Shown piece by piece: positions 34,216-46,071 of a DNA stretch of 64,000 nt; positions within the stretch are counted from its first letter, which is position 1; each line of letters begins with the position of its first letter. The DNA is from Adiantum capillus-veneris. Taxonomy: Eukaryota > Streptophyta > Polypodiopsida > Polypodiales > Pteridaceae. The notes below the pieces were generated by a model that was not told the DNA's origin, made no database searches, and worked only from the letters and a program-made list of their open reading frames with translations. The DNA is taken from NCBI GenBank assembly GCA_014529385.2, contig CM043958.1:80256025-80320024 (forward strand). Reading direction: 5' to 3'. Made by a program: the position numbers and the translations under genes.

Positions 34216-35469
34216 ACATGGATCGCTATCCATGTTCCCTATCAGATTTTTGCCTCCAAATTTTCCAAATTTTTACTGTGTGTAGACAAGGTTTTAGCAA
34301 ATTCTGAGGTTGAGGTACGTGGATCGCGATCCATGTTCAACCACATCTGGACTTGTCCTCTTAGGGATTTGTTCCTGACTATGTCCACAAGCTAAATCTC
34401 ATATATTTTGGATTTGGACTTGGTTTGATAGGTCAAATAGCCAATACTAGGTCTGCACTGCGGTTTTCAGTCTCTCACCTATTTTGCTGCATTTTGACCC
34501 AAATTTGCTCAAATTTTTCCAAAATTGAACTTGGGGATATGTTTGCTTGTGTAAGCACTACTGATCTGGAAAGTTTCATGTGAAGTTGTCACTATGGGTA
34601 CATGGATCGCGATCCATGTTTGGAGCCCAAATTGACTTCTTTTGGTACCATCAGAATCAGCATGATTAGGAGGTCCTATGGTATCAATTTTTATTTAAAA
34701 TGGACGTCTGGATTGAAAATTAGGTCAGTTATGGCAGTTGCACAGAGTACTTTGCAGTTCTAGGCTTTTGGACAGGTTTTTGGTATCCAAATTCACTTTG
34801 GAAAGACCACTAGACTTCTGGTGATGTCCTCTAGCTATGGTGCAAGTTTGGTATCAATCTGTGACAAAGAAACATGGATCGCAATCCATGTATCTATGTG
34901 TCAAAAGGTATTGAAACTTGGCCACAAGCTTGTCCTTGGTCTTCTGATCCCTGTTATATGGTTTTTGTGTGATTTGGACTTGTGTAGGTCAGGCAAAAGT
35001 CAATTCACAGGTTTGTTTTAGGGTTTTTGAACAGTTTTTGGCTCTTTTCACCCACTTTTTGAAGTTTTTTGACAAAATTTCCTTGGGGACTTTTGTTCAC
35101 AATGGTCTCTGCTATAGGTTGGAAAAGTTTCTTTCCAAAAATTTCTCAAGGGTACATGGATCGTGATCCATGTTCCACCACTTTTGGATTTGAATTTTTG
35201 GTGTGCTGATAGCTTGTGATGTTTGTAGCTTGCCCCACAAAAAATTCTGGATTTGGAACAATTTTGCCCAACCAAAACTGACTTCTATAGTCTGCTATGA
35301 CAGTTTTGACAATGTTCTGTTTTTGGCTCTTTTGACCACTTTTTGCAACTTTTTTGCATATGGTTCTTTTGGGAAAAGTGTTTCCCTATGTCTCAGCTAC
35401 CTACTGCTCAAATCTCAGCAAAAAAAAATTCAAAATTTTTTCATGAGGTACATGGATCGCGATTCATGT
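34216..35469 (-). repeat. Leader repeat array of element E with six 20-bp palindromes
   Basis: The palindrome ACATGGATCGCGATCCATGT is perfect at 34600-34619. Variants with one or two changes are at 34216-34235, 34317-34336, 34872-34891, 35154-35173 and 35450-35469. Start-to-start distances are 101, 283, 272, 282 and 296 bases. Between them lies diverged, partly repeated T-rich DNA. The outer context is also kept (GGT before, TT after). The array occupies the untranslated leader between primer site and gag of E. A role in RNA dimerisation, packaging or protein binding is possible but unproven. Confidence 0.8.
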
Positions 35470-35722
35470 TTGACCACATTTTGACATGAAACTTGGTCAG
35501 CTTGTAGTCCATGTTATGGTGATACTCTTCCCCAAATCTTTTTGAATTTGGACAACTTTTTCCTACTCAAAAGTGAGTTTTTGTGTCTGCCCTGCAGTTT
35601 TTTACTAGTTTCTGTATTTGGCTATTTTGACCAACTTTTTTTCAATTTTTTCACATGGCCCCTTTCGGCAAAGTTGTTCCATATGATATCAGGAATGTAC
35701 TTGTCAAATCCTGCTGATTACG

Positions 35723-35730
35723 TGGCGCCA
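35723..35730 (-). other. Probable primer binding site of element E
   Basis: Reading on the minus strand, TGGCGCCA follows the LTR end (CGCTAACA) after one base. TGGCGCC is a common start of gypsy primer sites in plants. Only the first eight or so bases fit. Confidence 0.6.
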
Positions 35731-35731
35731 A

Positions 35732-36700
35732 TGTTAGCGGGTCGCCGCGACGGATGTCTGCAGCATAGCTTTCTGGCACTAACATAATGTCAATACTCAG
35801 GGAAAGTGACTCGGAAGGGGCACGAAGACTCTATGAGATCGTCAATCTCACGAAGTGAACCTTAACAAGCAAACACAACAACTCTACAAGCAAAACAACA
35901 CTCAATGATCAAGGAAATCTGCCTATATTCTTTCTCACAGCTCTAGGTCATCACGCCATTTCGGCACTCGAACGGACTCGAAATGCAACGAAACTTTAGG
36001 AGTAGGTCTAGGACACCTAGGTGCACTATCCTAGCAAATCTAGATGCAATCCGACAAGGTACCAAAATCACGATCCATCATGAAAAAGGTCCTAAAAATT
36101 ACAACAGAACATGCCAGAAATGTCCTCCTATGGTCTAAGAACACTCTCCTATGGTCAAAACGACTATAAACAACAATTTAAACACTCAAATCTGCAATTA
36201 CAGCTCACAGATGCACAGTCATGAACCACAGCAAAACTAACAATGCTTACACTAGAATGAAAGAGCAAAGAAAGAAGAACACAATGCAAGTTTCGGAATT
36301 GAAAACAGATTACCAAATCATTAGTTGCGTCAATTACAAGTTTGGAGCAGCTCGTAGCTTGAGCGCACGTTTTTTGAGCTCCCTTCTTCTTCTAAAGATA
36401 AGACTCCTTCCACATTAAGGTTATTGACCTTTATATCTAGGGCATTCTAAATGGCCAGTGGCCGGTTCACATGTACCTTTACAATTGTCATTGACAGAAT
36501 TACAACTCAGGGAATTGACTACTACTCTGGAATCAGGATTTACATAGAGTATTACTACACTAGCTCGACATAATAATAGACTACAAATGTGGTGTCCGGC
36601 TACGTGTCCAACCAGTTGGGTGCCCGTTTTATTTATCGTCAAACAAATGACATGGTTTGAACCAAAGAGTTGGCTAGATCAATTGAAGCCCCCGCTATCA
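35732..36700 (-). repeat. LTR of element E (minus strand)
   Basis: The edges are TGTTAGCGGG (35732) and CCCGCTATCA (36700), a 10-base inverted pair with one mismatch, starting TG and ending CA. A TATA-like box (ATATAAAGG on the minus strand) lies at about 36437-36429, about 265 bases into the LTR. That fits a promoter transcribing leftward into the leader. No second LTR is in the window. Confidence 0.75.
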
Positions 36701-38270
36701 GTTTAGATGCCATAGGGTCATGAATGCATCTAAGTACCTAAAGCAAGGCTTTGAAAAGAGGCTCCGTAGGAATCTCTAACCCTTGAGATAGTGCTAAGTT
36801 CTGCAAAGTCCATAAAATGTTATTTACAAAAATATACATACCACCAAAGTTAAGAACTCGTAGCCTCTTCAGCCTTCAACCGACCAGGAGAACCTATAAG
36901 GGTCATGTGAGGATAGCCCCATCCCTCAAGGATCATTCCAAGGTAAGATTATCTAGGACGGACACCGAGGGATTAAAATATAGCCTACTAGGTCTTTGAA
37001 TAATATCACTACTATTCTTGGTGTTAGGTGTATGTGCGTTCCAATAATAATATAACATATACACCAAAGAATCCTTTCAAATTATAAAAAGACACTAGAA
37101 ACTATGTCAATGAAAAGGTGGTATAATTTTCATTCATAATAGAGAACAGTCTTTATACATAAGTGTTGAAATCGAGAGCCAGATGATATAATAGTCCGCC
37201 ATCTTCAAGCCAAGGAACTTTGAAAACCATAGCTGAGAAGGTAACCCTCACCTGCACCCATGGAAACAACACAACTTTTACTTAGCATTGGCACCGTATG
37301 TAGGTGATGCATGGGTATCCCACATGTTATAGATGTCACCCAACTTAATTTCTTTTAAAGATAAATAATAAGAAAGGTAAAGCTAATCATATATTCAGAG
37401 ATGGTTTCATTTACAAGGGGAAAAAAACCATATGGAGCCCCTTGTGCTTCACAACCTCTCATGAGATAAGGTCGGAGATGAGTTTTATGAGGCAACTTAG
37501 CCTCGAAGTGGGCCACATATACCTGTTTCTTGCCTTTGCAAAGTCTGGCAGTAATTGCCGCTATTTTGTATGGGTCAGTGACAGTACTCATTTGTGCACT
37601 CAATCTATACTTTGGAATCACCTGTAACATGAAAAGACATCACATAAGTCCTACACCCCTTTAGTTGGAGTCGAAGACCACATGTAAGGTAGTAAGTATA
37701 AGAGTTAATCCCCAAAATCATAATACATATAGATGGGATATGCCGTATTTCTTTATTTGCTCAAAAAGCCAGGGACGTATGCCACAAAGGCCCAACCACT
37801 TACGACTTCATGAGCATCCCATTTACACCATATTTACCATATTCCATAACCCATAATAACCATATTCGGCCACAATCCATCATAACCTTGTTCACAACCA
37901 ACCATTCATTCGGCCCATTTAAGCAATATTGCCCAAGATCCATATACAAAACAGCATGAGGAATATTACCATACCAACAAGTGAATTACAACCCATCAAA
38001 CAGTTTGGACAACAGTCCATTTCAAAACCATAAGTCACTTGAGATTGAGTCGAAGCAGCCAGCTTCATAATAGCGTGCTTATCCTTGCCCTTTTCCATAG
38101 ATCCGACACTTAACATTACCCCTTTGCAGGTAAAAACCTTCACAGTCCTAATGTATAGACAACTACTCACCAGTACTCACACACACTAACAATGCTAAGT
38201 GAGCATGTAAAGCTCAACTTTTTATAGGGTTTGGATCATGTAGCCTCCTTCCTTCATAGTCGTATGGCAG
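36701..38270. other. Unique-looking region with possible exon relics on the minus strand
   Basis: No complete gene. On the minus strand a segment at 37624-37524 is preceded by 'catgttacag' and followed by 'gtatat', and encodes VIPKYRLSAQMSTVTDPY and onward without stops. It looks like an internal exon, but I do not recognise the protein. Nearby minus-strand stretches (about 38100-37930 and 37255-37160) also have locally protein-like composition. A pseudogene or fragment of a host gene is possible. Confidence 0.3.
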
Positions 38271-38312
38271 GCCCGCTTCAAGAGGGGGAAGGGTGCAGCG
38301 GTGCCGCCTTGT

Positions 38313-38320
<8 letters not shown>

Positions 38321-38364
<44 letters not shown>
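38321..38364 (+). repeat. (AG)n microsatellite
   Basis: About 22 uninterrupted AG units. Confidence 0.95.
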
Positions 38365-38368
<4 letters not shown>

Positions 38369-38579
38369 GAGCGTTGAATCGCAGACCCGCCAGGAGGGAG
38401 CCACCACGTTATTAAGAAAAAGAAGACAGCATTTACACAGTCAGGTAGCCTACCCATAACTCATTTATCAACTACGGGTTAGGTACTATTAAGGTACCAC
38501 CTTTAAAAAAAATTACCCTAGAGAATTCAACCCGGTTATTTACCAAAGGTACCCCAAGCCAACTGTCCCAGGAAATTAT

Positions 38580-38835
38580 ACCAGTACCAAGACAAAAGTA
38601 GCACCAATACCAGTCCAGTATAATACAATACACAAATAGTACCAATACAGTAGCAGCTATACTAGTTCAATACAGTACCAGTACCAATAACAATACCAGT
38701 CCACAAGTAGCACCAGTACTACCAGTTCAGTATAATAAAGTACCAACACGAGTAACAATACACAAGTAGCACGAGCAGTTCTAGTACCAGTACACAAGTA
38801 GCACCAGTTCAGTACATTACCAATACCAGAACCAA
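38580..38835 (+). repeat. Imperfect ACCAGT/ACCAATA minisatellite
   Basis: Repeated short units such as 'taccagtaccaata' and 'caagtagcaccagt', in shuffled order over about 250 bases. On the minus strand this reads as a low-complexity Trp/Tyr/Val-rich frame, which I do not consider coding. Confidence 0.8.
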
Positions 38836-38998
38836 TACATATGTGTGTGTCTGGGTTAGGTACCATTAGGGTACCACTTAATGATACATTTTCCAAAAAT
38901 CACTAAGTGAATTCAAGCCAGTGATTCACCAAAGGTTTCCCAAGCCAACAGTCCCTAGCTAATGATACCAAGGAAATAGCAACACGCTATAACTAGCC

Positions 38999-39022
38999 GT
39001 GTGTGTGTGTGTGTGTGTGTGT
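38999..39022 (+). repeat. (GT)n microsatellite
   Basis: Twelve GT units. A (CT)n run follows at about 39135-39162. Confidence 0.95.
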
Positions 39023-39131
39023 AAAGAATATTTTGTTATATTCTTACATTTTGTACAATATGTAGAGAGTATGCTCTCTAGCTACTCTCTCAGGTATGGT
39101 GCTTCTTGAGATGAATCATAAACACCATACA

Positions 39132-39162
<31 letters not shown>

Positions 39163-39308
39163 CAAATAGAAACTCATTTTATCATCTTCAAAGGAACACT
39201 TAATCTCAAAAATAGTACTGGACTTCCAAGTCACTAAATGCACAAAGGTTCTATTTGGCCCATAATTTATAAGATGCACAAAAGCTTGTGATTGTCTTGG
39301 AAAACTTT

Positions 39309-40350
39309 TGCTTGCATAGTGGGATGATTGGGAATGGCTCCAAAACAAAGGCTATGCTTGTGAAAATTCTCCACAGGGAGAAGTCATGCATTGTCTACAA
39401 TAAAGAGCCCCTTGAAGTGGTAGAGAGCTTTAAGTACCTTGGCCTGAAGGTCTTAGCCAATCATAAATGGAATGTGTATGCTATGAGAAGCGAGGAAGAG
39501 AGCCTATCATGCATTTTAGAGCTTGTGCAATGCAGAATAGATTAAGTATTGGGCCCTCAAAGAATACTTGTTGACATTTGTGCCTCTTTATGGAGTTGAA
39601 GTATGGGGTTATAGCATCCCCAAGTCTACTTGGAATGAGCTTGAAAATGTCCAATAGCAGTTTCTCACTAAGTTTCTCCAAGTGAAGGCATAGACGTTGT
39701 AGATGCTCTTCCTTCTTGAGTGCTAATCATTTATATTGAGGTTATGGGTATAGAGAGTCGTGAAGCACATGGTTGATTTGCTTCAAAACCCTTTACATTG
39801 ACTTCCAAGATTTGCAAGGGAAGCAAGTTAAAAAGTCCAAAAGAAGTATGAAAGAAGGATCTTAAGTTCACATTGACTTCCAAGATTTGCAAGGAAAGCA
39901 AGTTAAAAAGTCCAAAAGATGTACGAAATAAGAATCTTAAGTTCACAAAGGATGCAAGATATCAAGAAGTGGTTTGGAAGATGGCATGCATTACACTTGC
40001 TTTTTAATGCCTCCATAGACTCCAAAGTGAATGAGGATTTTCCATAATGCCGATGTATCATGGCTTGGGAGAACTCTGGGGGGTCATGCTTCATACATGA
40101 CACCACATATGATGCCTCCAACTACAAGTATATCTCCTTCTGCAAACGAGCGAGCTGCACCCACCCTTACATGCTTGAGTATATCTCCTTGAACGTGATT
40201 TTCCCTTGCCTCCATCCGGCTCAACTCTCACCCTCTATGATGCCAGATAAGGAATTGGGGGGAGTCTTACTAATTGTGCCCTTTATGCCCCCATAAAGAG
40301 CACAAGTATAAGCATCAAACCCTACTTAAGTGCTCAGGTTTTGGTCGCAT
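39309..40350 (+). pseudogene. Non-LTR (LINE) reverse transcriptase relic, C-terminal half
   Basis: GSKTKAMLV and ESFKYLGLKV (39315-39460) match the conserved region after the catalytic core of LINE reverse transcriptases. The frame then changes, and WALKEYLL and LYGVEVWG (about 39555-39630) continue the same family pattern. Further on, RNWGES and LCPLCPHKE with HQTLLKC (about 40245-40345) resemble the Cys-rich tail of such proteins. Multiple stops and frame changes show it is long dead. The upstream catalytic part is absent. A 75-bp duplication (39796-39945) sits inside it. Confidence 0.65.
39796..39945 (+). repeat. 75-bp tandem duplication
   Basis: The unit beginning 'cattgacttccaagatttgc' occurs at 39796 and 39871, with only a few differences between copies. 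It lies in the LINE relic. Confidence 0.9.
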
Positions 40351-40543
40351 TACAGATTTTTTTCTACATTTTTGCACCATAAGCTTTCTCTACACACATT
40401 CCCAACCACAATGCAAAATTTATAGTACCATGCTCATTTTGACATTCTTAAGCATTGAGAGTCACATATCAGCTTAACACACTTGACATGATATGTTTTT
40501 TTTGGTCTCATAGGTCATATTTCAATTTCAAGTATCATAATAA

Positions 40544-40678
<135 letters not shown>

Positions 40679-40783
40679 GAACGAGTTTGTATGAAAGAAA
40701 ATGTGAGTTTGTGTGTGTCATTTCTACTCTCTTTGTCTTTTAGAAACATGCTCAAACACACACACACACACACACACACACAT

Positions 40784-40823
<40 letters not shown>

Positions 40824-40849
40824 TCATGCACACACACTTCCATACAAAC

Positions 40850-42540
40850 ACACACCCTATCCTCACAATACTAATTAACATATTATATAATGCTATAATG
40901 CACTGTGATAATCAAATAATTCATTGCCGAATAGGTTTGAAGAATCTCTCTCTTGTGCATTCTCTCTTTATCTCTTCATTTTTGTATCGCCCACTTTGAC
41001 GAAGATAACCTCCAAAACACTAACAATCATAAGACTGCTTCCCAAGAAACCCACTACTCAGTAGTTTGTCATTGGAAGTTGGTACAACTTTGAAAGCGGT
41101 ATTGAACCTTAAATGGGTAGTCATATATGGCATCCATGATGACTAAGGTCTAGAAATTGAGAAAAAAAGAGTTCCATAGAAAACGATGATCATCGCATTG
41201 GCAAGAATAACATCATCAATCTTTAGCATACAAGTAGCTATGCCTTAGAACAATTGTGTAGAGACATTGCAAGTCCATACTCCCACTTGGCTTAGGGAAT
41301 ATGATTCCCCCGTCAAGTTGCCAACTTGATTATTGAGAGAGTTAGAGACTATTGTTAACTGAAGACCTAGACTTTGCCATATTGAAATGTCATTAATCAA
41401 CTAGTGGATCAATTAAGAGCTTTGCGACAAGTCTCAAGAAAGAAAAAATCCAAAAACTTGTCAAACCTACATATGCCAAATTTCTTTCTTGCGACAAGTG
41501 TCAAGAAAGAAAAATCCCAAAAACTTAGCAAACCTACATATGCCAAATTTTAGAGGTAAATTGACTAAATTTGAAGGTTTATGCTACTGGAGGTTTTTTC
41601 ACCTTCACATTTAAAATTTAGAGACGATTTTTTCTTTAAATTTTGCTAGAGTTAAAATTTTTGGCTAAGTTTGATACTAGGAGCTTATCTTAAGAGGAGA
41701 ATCACATATATTGGGTTGAAAGTGCATTTTGACTTTTTTTTCAAACACAGAGCAAGGCAAAATCGCAATTTTCTCCCTAACTCTAGCTATCCCACGTTTT
41801 TTGAGGCAATATTTGCACCAGAGGAAGACCTCAAGGTAAGGAACACACCCATAGAGCCAAATCTAGAATTAAGCCCTTGTGCATGAAATTTAGTCAATTT
41901 CTATATGGAAAGTAATCCAAAAGCGGGTTAAGTGACCCCTCGGACCATCAAAAGGGTCTAAACCTTGAAATTGTTGCAAGAGTGGGTTGTTGGGATTGTG
42001 TGGTAAGTCTTTGAGAGAGCTAAAGTGAAAAATACCCCAAAAGACCTCTACATAGGAGAAAATAGCAATTTTATCCCACAAAGTGTTAAGAGCAAGGTTT
42101 TTTGACAAATTTTGAAACTACCTCTGAAGTGAGACCTATAGAGCATTATTGGCTCTGGAGATCATTAGAATTGTGCATGAAGTCTTGTAATTGGCTAAAG
42201 TTGTGTGTACATCAGTATCCAACTTGTCTTATGTCCATCTGTGTTCAATTTTTTATTGGTTCTTGTACAGGTAATAAGATTGGTGCACGAGAAGAGTTAG
42301 AGTATGAGAGAAGTTCCAAAGGATCCAAAGAATTCCAGGTAACCGGTCACGTCTGAAACCACAAAATTGCTAATGTTCTTAAGATCAAGATCTTGGTACC
42401 GGTTGGGTGTCAGACTGCCAAAAGATCAAGTAATCAGAGGATCTACTGAAGAAAGTGCTAATCAAGCTAACCTTGAACACTTAGCAACTGTGCAAGAAGA
42501 AGTGGTCTCTAACACTCTTTTGAAACAGTCTTCATTGTTC
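40850..42540. other. No recognisable gene; short direct duplication
   Basis: AT-rich DNA without convincing frames. A 67-bp unit starting 'gcgacaagt' is repeated at 41424 and 41491. The right end may contain the leader or LTR of gypsy element G, whose left border I cannot find. Confidence 0.5.
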
Positions 42541-42542
42541 TT

Positions 42543-44018
42543 ATGGCTAAGAAAGCATCAAAAATGAGTTATCATAGTGAGAGAAATGGAGAAGGCACGT
42601 CACGCAAACGTGAAACTCAATCGAAAAAGAAGTTGTACTACCATTATACTAATGGTAGGGGAGAAATGATCTATATGAACATCCATCATAAGTGCTATGT
42701 TCATGAAGAATTGGGAAACCCTGAGTTTCGGAAGCATGTCGAAGCTGTCGACTATGAAGACCGATGTATTGATGAGAGAGGAATTTCCTATCGTAGGGAC
42801 ATGATCTTGTAGATTCCATGGAAATGACCGAAACCAAAGATAAAATTCACGAAGGATATAGAGACCTCCATTGGATAATGACCCAAGATCTAGATTCATA
42901 TCCATGAAAGAGCTAGAAAAAGTGCTTGTAGATGATCCAACGATGAGATTGTACAAGTTAATGACCAAAGAGGGGAAAACAATTACATCAAGGAAGACCT
43001 GAGCCCGATGGTACTTACTGACAAGAAGCAGATGTACATGTATGTCTACCGATTTGAAACGAGAAAGTGAACTATTTTGATAAATAGCAAGGGGCATGAG
43101 TATAGGTATGCATGCATGGAAGAAATGGAAAAGCTTTCCTATTGGGAAGAACCCTTTTCTGTTATCTACTTAAATTAGATGACCTGCAAAAAGGCAATGA
43201 AGAAGGAGGCAAGTTTAATGGATCGACTCACTGAAATTCCACCCCATGTAGAGAGTACTCATAAGACAGGATCAAGTCACTTAAATTCCACCCCATGTTG
43301 AGAGTACTCATATGACAGGATCGAGAAAACCAAAAGTTCCACATCCATGGATGAGAAAGAGTCACTTGTCAAAACCAGAGCCTGTCATAAGTGTCTATAC
43401 AACCATTACAGGGTCATCCAGGCCACACCATACTGAATGGGTAAGTCCAAATGTGACTATGAGAGAAGGACCAAGAGACACGCTGAGAATGTCAGCATCT
43501 CCATATGAGGAAGCTTTTGCCAGAGCTCTAGGATTGGTGAGATATGTCACTGAGCCAAGGTCCATGCGTTCATCCCAAGCTGCAAAATGCATGGCTTCGA
43601 AGTACAATGGATCAAGTGATTCCCATGCACATTTAGCATCATTCAAGCAGGTATTGAGAGTTGAATACGTCATGAATTTGCACATCTAGTTTGAAGGCTT
43701 TGGATTATCCCTAGAAGGCGCAGCCCTTACATGGTTCCAACCTTTTAAAAAGGAAGACTATGGGAATATAGAGGCATTGCTATAAAATTTCATAGAGGAG
43801 TTTCCTAAGAGAGGAATCAAACACAATATTGTGTCTCATCACAGATGCATTCCTTCAAGTAGAAAGAGAGTGAGAAAGTCCGAGAAGCCACCTTGCATGA
43901 TTCAAGCAATACATTGAGAGGTTTTCACCACGTGAGAAGCCTCAAGAGGATCACCAAGTAGTGTTGCTCATTGAGGTGCTCAAGAATGACCACCTTAAGA
44001 AGGATTTGCACTCAAAGA
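42543..44018 (+). pseudogene. gag pseudogene of gypsy element G, left piece
   Basis: Begins at a plausible ATG (MAKKASKM, 42543) and drifts through many stops. The capsid region is recognisable at about 43590-44010: KYNGSSDSHAHLASF, EGAALTWF, then the helical stretch ending LKNDHLKKDL. These are signatures of a Ty3/gypsy retrotransposon gag. A 49-bp duplication at 43234-43331 and in-frame stops near 43689 and 43786 show decay. The copia element F interrupts it at 44018/44019. Confidence 0.7.
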
Positions 44019-44245
44019 TGTTACCATATACATGTGGTAGTGATGTGTGTGAACACACTAGGACCGCCGGGGCATTTTTTCCCTCTTTGGGAGGTTTTTT
44101 CCCCTGTGCATTGAATATACACCCATCACTCGAGGGCTATCTATCTTTCCATTGCAGACTAAGTAACACACTCTTAGTTGTGTGCCTTGAGCTTCCTTCA
44201 TCTTCTCCAAGCTATGCGCATTTCTCTGCAACCCTAATTCCAACA
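44019..44245 (+). repeat. 5' LTR of element F
   Basis: 227 bp, same family as both LTRs of H. The primer site TGGTATCAGAGC follows at 44248-44259. Confidence 0.93.
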
Positions 44246-44247
44246 AT

Positions 44248-44259
44248 TGGTATCAGAGC
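44248..44259 (+). other. Primer binding site of element F
   Basis: TGGTATCAGAGC, initiator tRNA-Met type, two bases after the LTR. Confidence 0.9.
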
Positions 44260-44607
44260 AAGTTGCATCCTCCCGAACTTAGTTGCCAGCTGCTCCAGCA
44301 CACGTCTACTCACTTTCTCTGATTTCAGTGAGGTTTGGCGAGCGTTCACAGGTCGACAAATATTTTGGGAAAACTTGTAGAGCTTAATCTGCTCAGATTT
44401 CTGATTCGGGCTCATTTCGGCCTCCGTTTCCACTACAGGCAGGTTTGCACAGGTAATTTCATCATTTTGTGCAAAAATTTTGTCAATGCCATTTTTTGCA
44501 TAACAGGTACCTTATAGTCTTCTAAAGTTTGTGCTATATAAAACGTGTTGTTCTCGCCTCGTTTCTCCTCTTTTCAGGCAGTTTTCACATCAGGTGCAAC
44601 ATTTACC

Positions 44608-45769
44608 ATGGCTGACAACAACACAGATGTGTTCAAGATGTTTACTGCTGAGGACAGGTTGGATGGGGACAATTACCCTATGTGGGCTTATATGATGCAA
44701 CATGTTCTTGTGTCAAAGGGTGTCTGGAATATTGTGCAGGGCATTGATATACATCCCGGTTCTAAGGATGTGGGCGATGTTGAGGATGTTGCAGGTCTTG
44801 CTGCAAGAATTGTTGCTATTAGAGCTGTTTTGCCTACGATAGAACAAGCTTGTTCGGATGTAAAGGACACGCAGGCTCATGCATTGATTGCATTGTCTGT
44901 GAAGCCCACCATTACTCCTCACATTCGTTCAGCGAAATCTGGAAAACAGGCTTGGGATATTCTTGCAGGTCTTTATGCAAGCCGCAATGAGGCTAAAATT
45001 TCTTTGCTACGTAGAGAGCTGGAATCGAAGATTATGCATGAGAAAGATGATATGGACACTTTCCTTACTAGTGTCAAGGATATCAATGAGCAACTTATTT
45101 TTGCAGGTGAAGTCATTTCAGACAGCTCCCTTGTGCAGACTGTTCTTGATGTCTTACCAGATTCTTACCAGACTTTTGCTAGTACTTGGAGACTTATGAC
45201 CCAAGGAAATCATGAAGTTGTCAAGTTTGATGTATTATGCACATTGCTGTTGCAAGAGTCACTTTCTTAAAAAAACAGGACTAGGCAGCGTGCAATTGAA
45301 CAAACTTTTATTGCTTCTCAAAGAAAGGGTGGTAACAGCAATGCAGCCACTTCTTATGGTTTTGCTACGAGTGGCAAAAATTATGTTCCTAATGCTTCTG
45401 CTGGCAGTAATTTGTTTGGAAATTCTGGTGATAAGGGCAAAAAGAAGATGCATTGCCATTAATGTAAAGCTAATTATCACTTGATCAAGCAGTGTCCTAA
45501 GTTGAAGGCCAAATAGGCTAAGAAGAAAGAGGGTGGTTTCACTGCAAATGCTGGTTCCATTACAAATGCAGCCATTGTTGAGTCTTCTATGAAAGGAGAC
45601 TATGATGCTGATGTTGATGCACAATGGGCTTTTAGTACAGAGTGCACTTACAATCCTGTTGTCTGCATCATGTCGGTTGTTGCAGATTCACATGTGTGGT
45701 ATTTCAACATTGGTGCTACAAAGCACATTACCTCACATCGTGAATTGTTCACCTCTCTTGAGTCTGTCC
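44608..45769 (+). pseudogene. gag and protease start of element F (interrupted)
   Basis: ATG at 44608 (MADNNTDVFKMF) opens a copia-type gag that runs 220 codons to a TAA at 45268-45270. It continues in the same frame with further stops: TAA inside the zinc knuckle near 45461, where H has Tyr, and TAG near 45515. The protease triad reads Asn-Ile-Gly, where H has Asp-Ser-Gly. The frame ends at the H insertion (45769/45770). Close copy of the H protein, clearly inactive. Confidence 0.88.
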
Positions 45770-45996
45770 TGTTGGAATTAGGGTTGCAGAGAAACACACA
45801 TAGCTTGGAGAAGACGAAGGAAGCTCAAGGCACACGATAGAGAATGTGTGACTTAGTGTGCAATGGAAAGATAGATAGCCCTAGAGTGATGGGCGTATAT
45901 ACAATGCACGGGGGAAAAAACCTCCTAAAGAGGGAAAAAATGCCCCGGTGCTCCTAGTGTGTTCACACACATCACTACCACATGTATATGGTAACA
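45770..45996 (-). repeat. 3' LTR of element H
   Basis: 227 bp. On the plus strand it runs TGTTGGAATTAG to GGTAACA. A purine-rich run on the minus strand (ctccaggggggat) adjoins it at about 45997-46010. Confidence 0.93.
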
Positions 45997-46071
45997 AATC
46001 CCCCCTGGAGTGATGCGCTGAACGAGAGCTGGCACATGAGTAAAGGGAAGTGCCATGCCCTGAGGACAGGA

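Larger units (their letters stand above)
33593..36700 (-). mobile_element. Element E: truncated LTR retrotransposon on the minus strand
   Basis: 5' LTR, primer site, about 1.9 kb of leader with palindromes, and the first codons of a gag-like frame. It then meets element C, which is truncated at the same point, so both lost sequence at this junction. The class (gypsy suspected from the primer site) is not proven. Confidence 0.65.

Noticed and set aside
34200-35480. CRISPR-like array, because of regularly spaced identical repeats
   Set aside because: The spacing is about 280 bases, the spacers are related to each other, the context is a plant retroelement leader and there are no cas genes.
38657-38896. 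Minus-strand frame rich in Trp, Tyr, Val and Leu
   Set aside because: It is the ACCAGT minisatellite read backwards.
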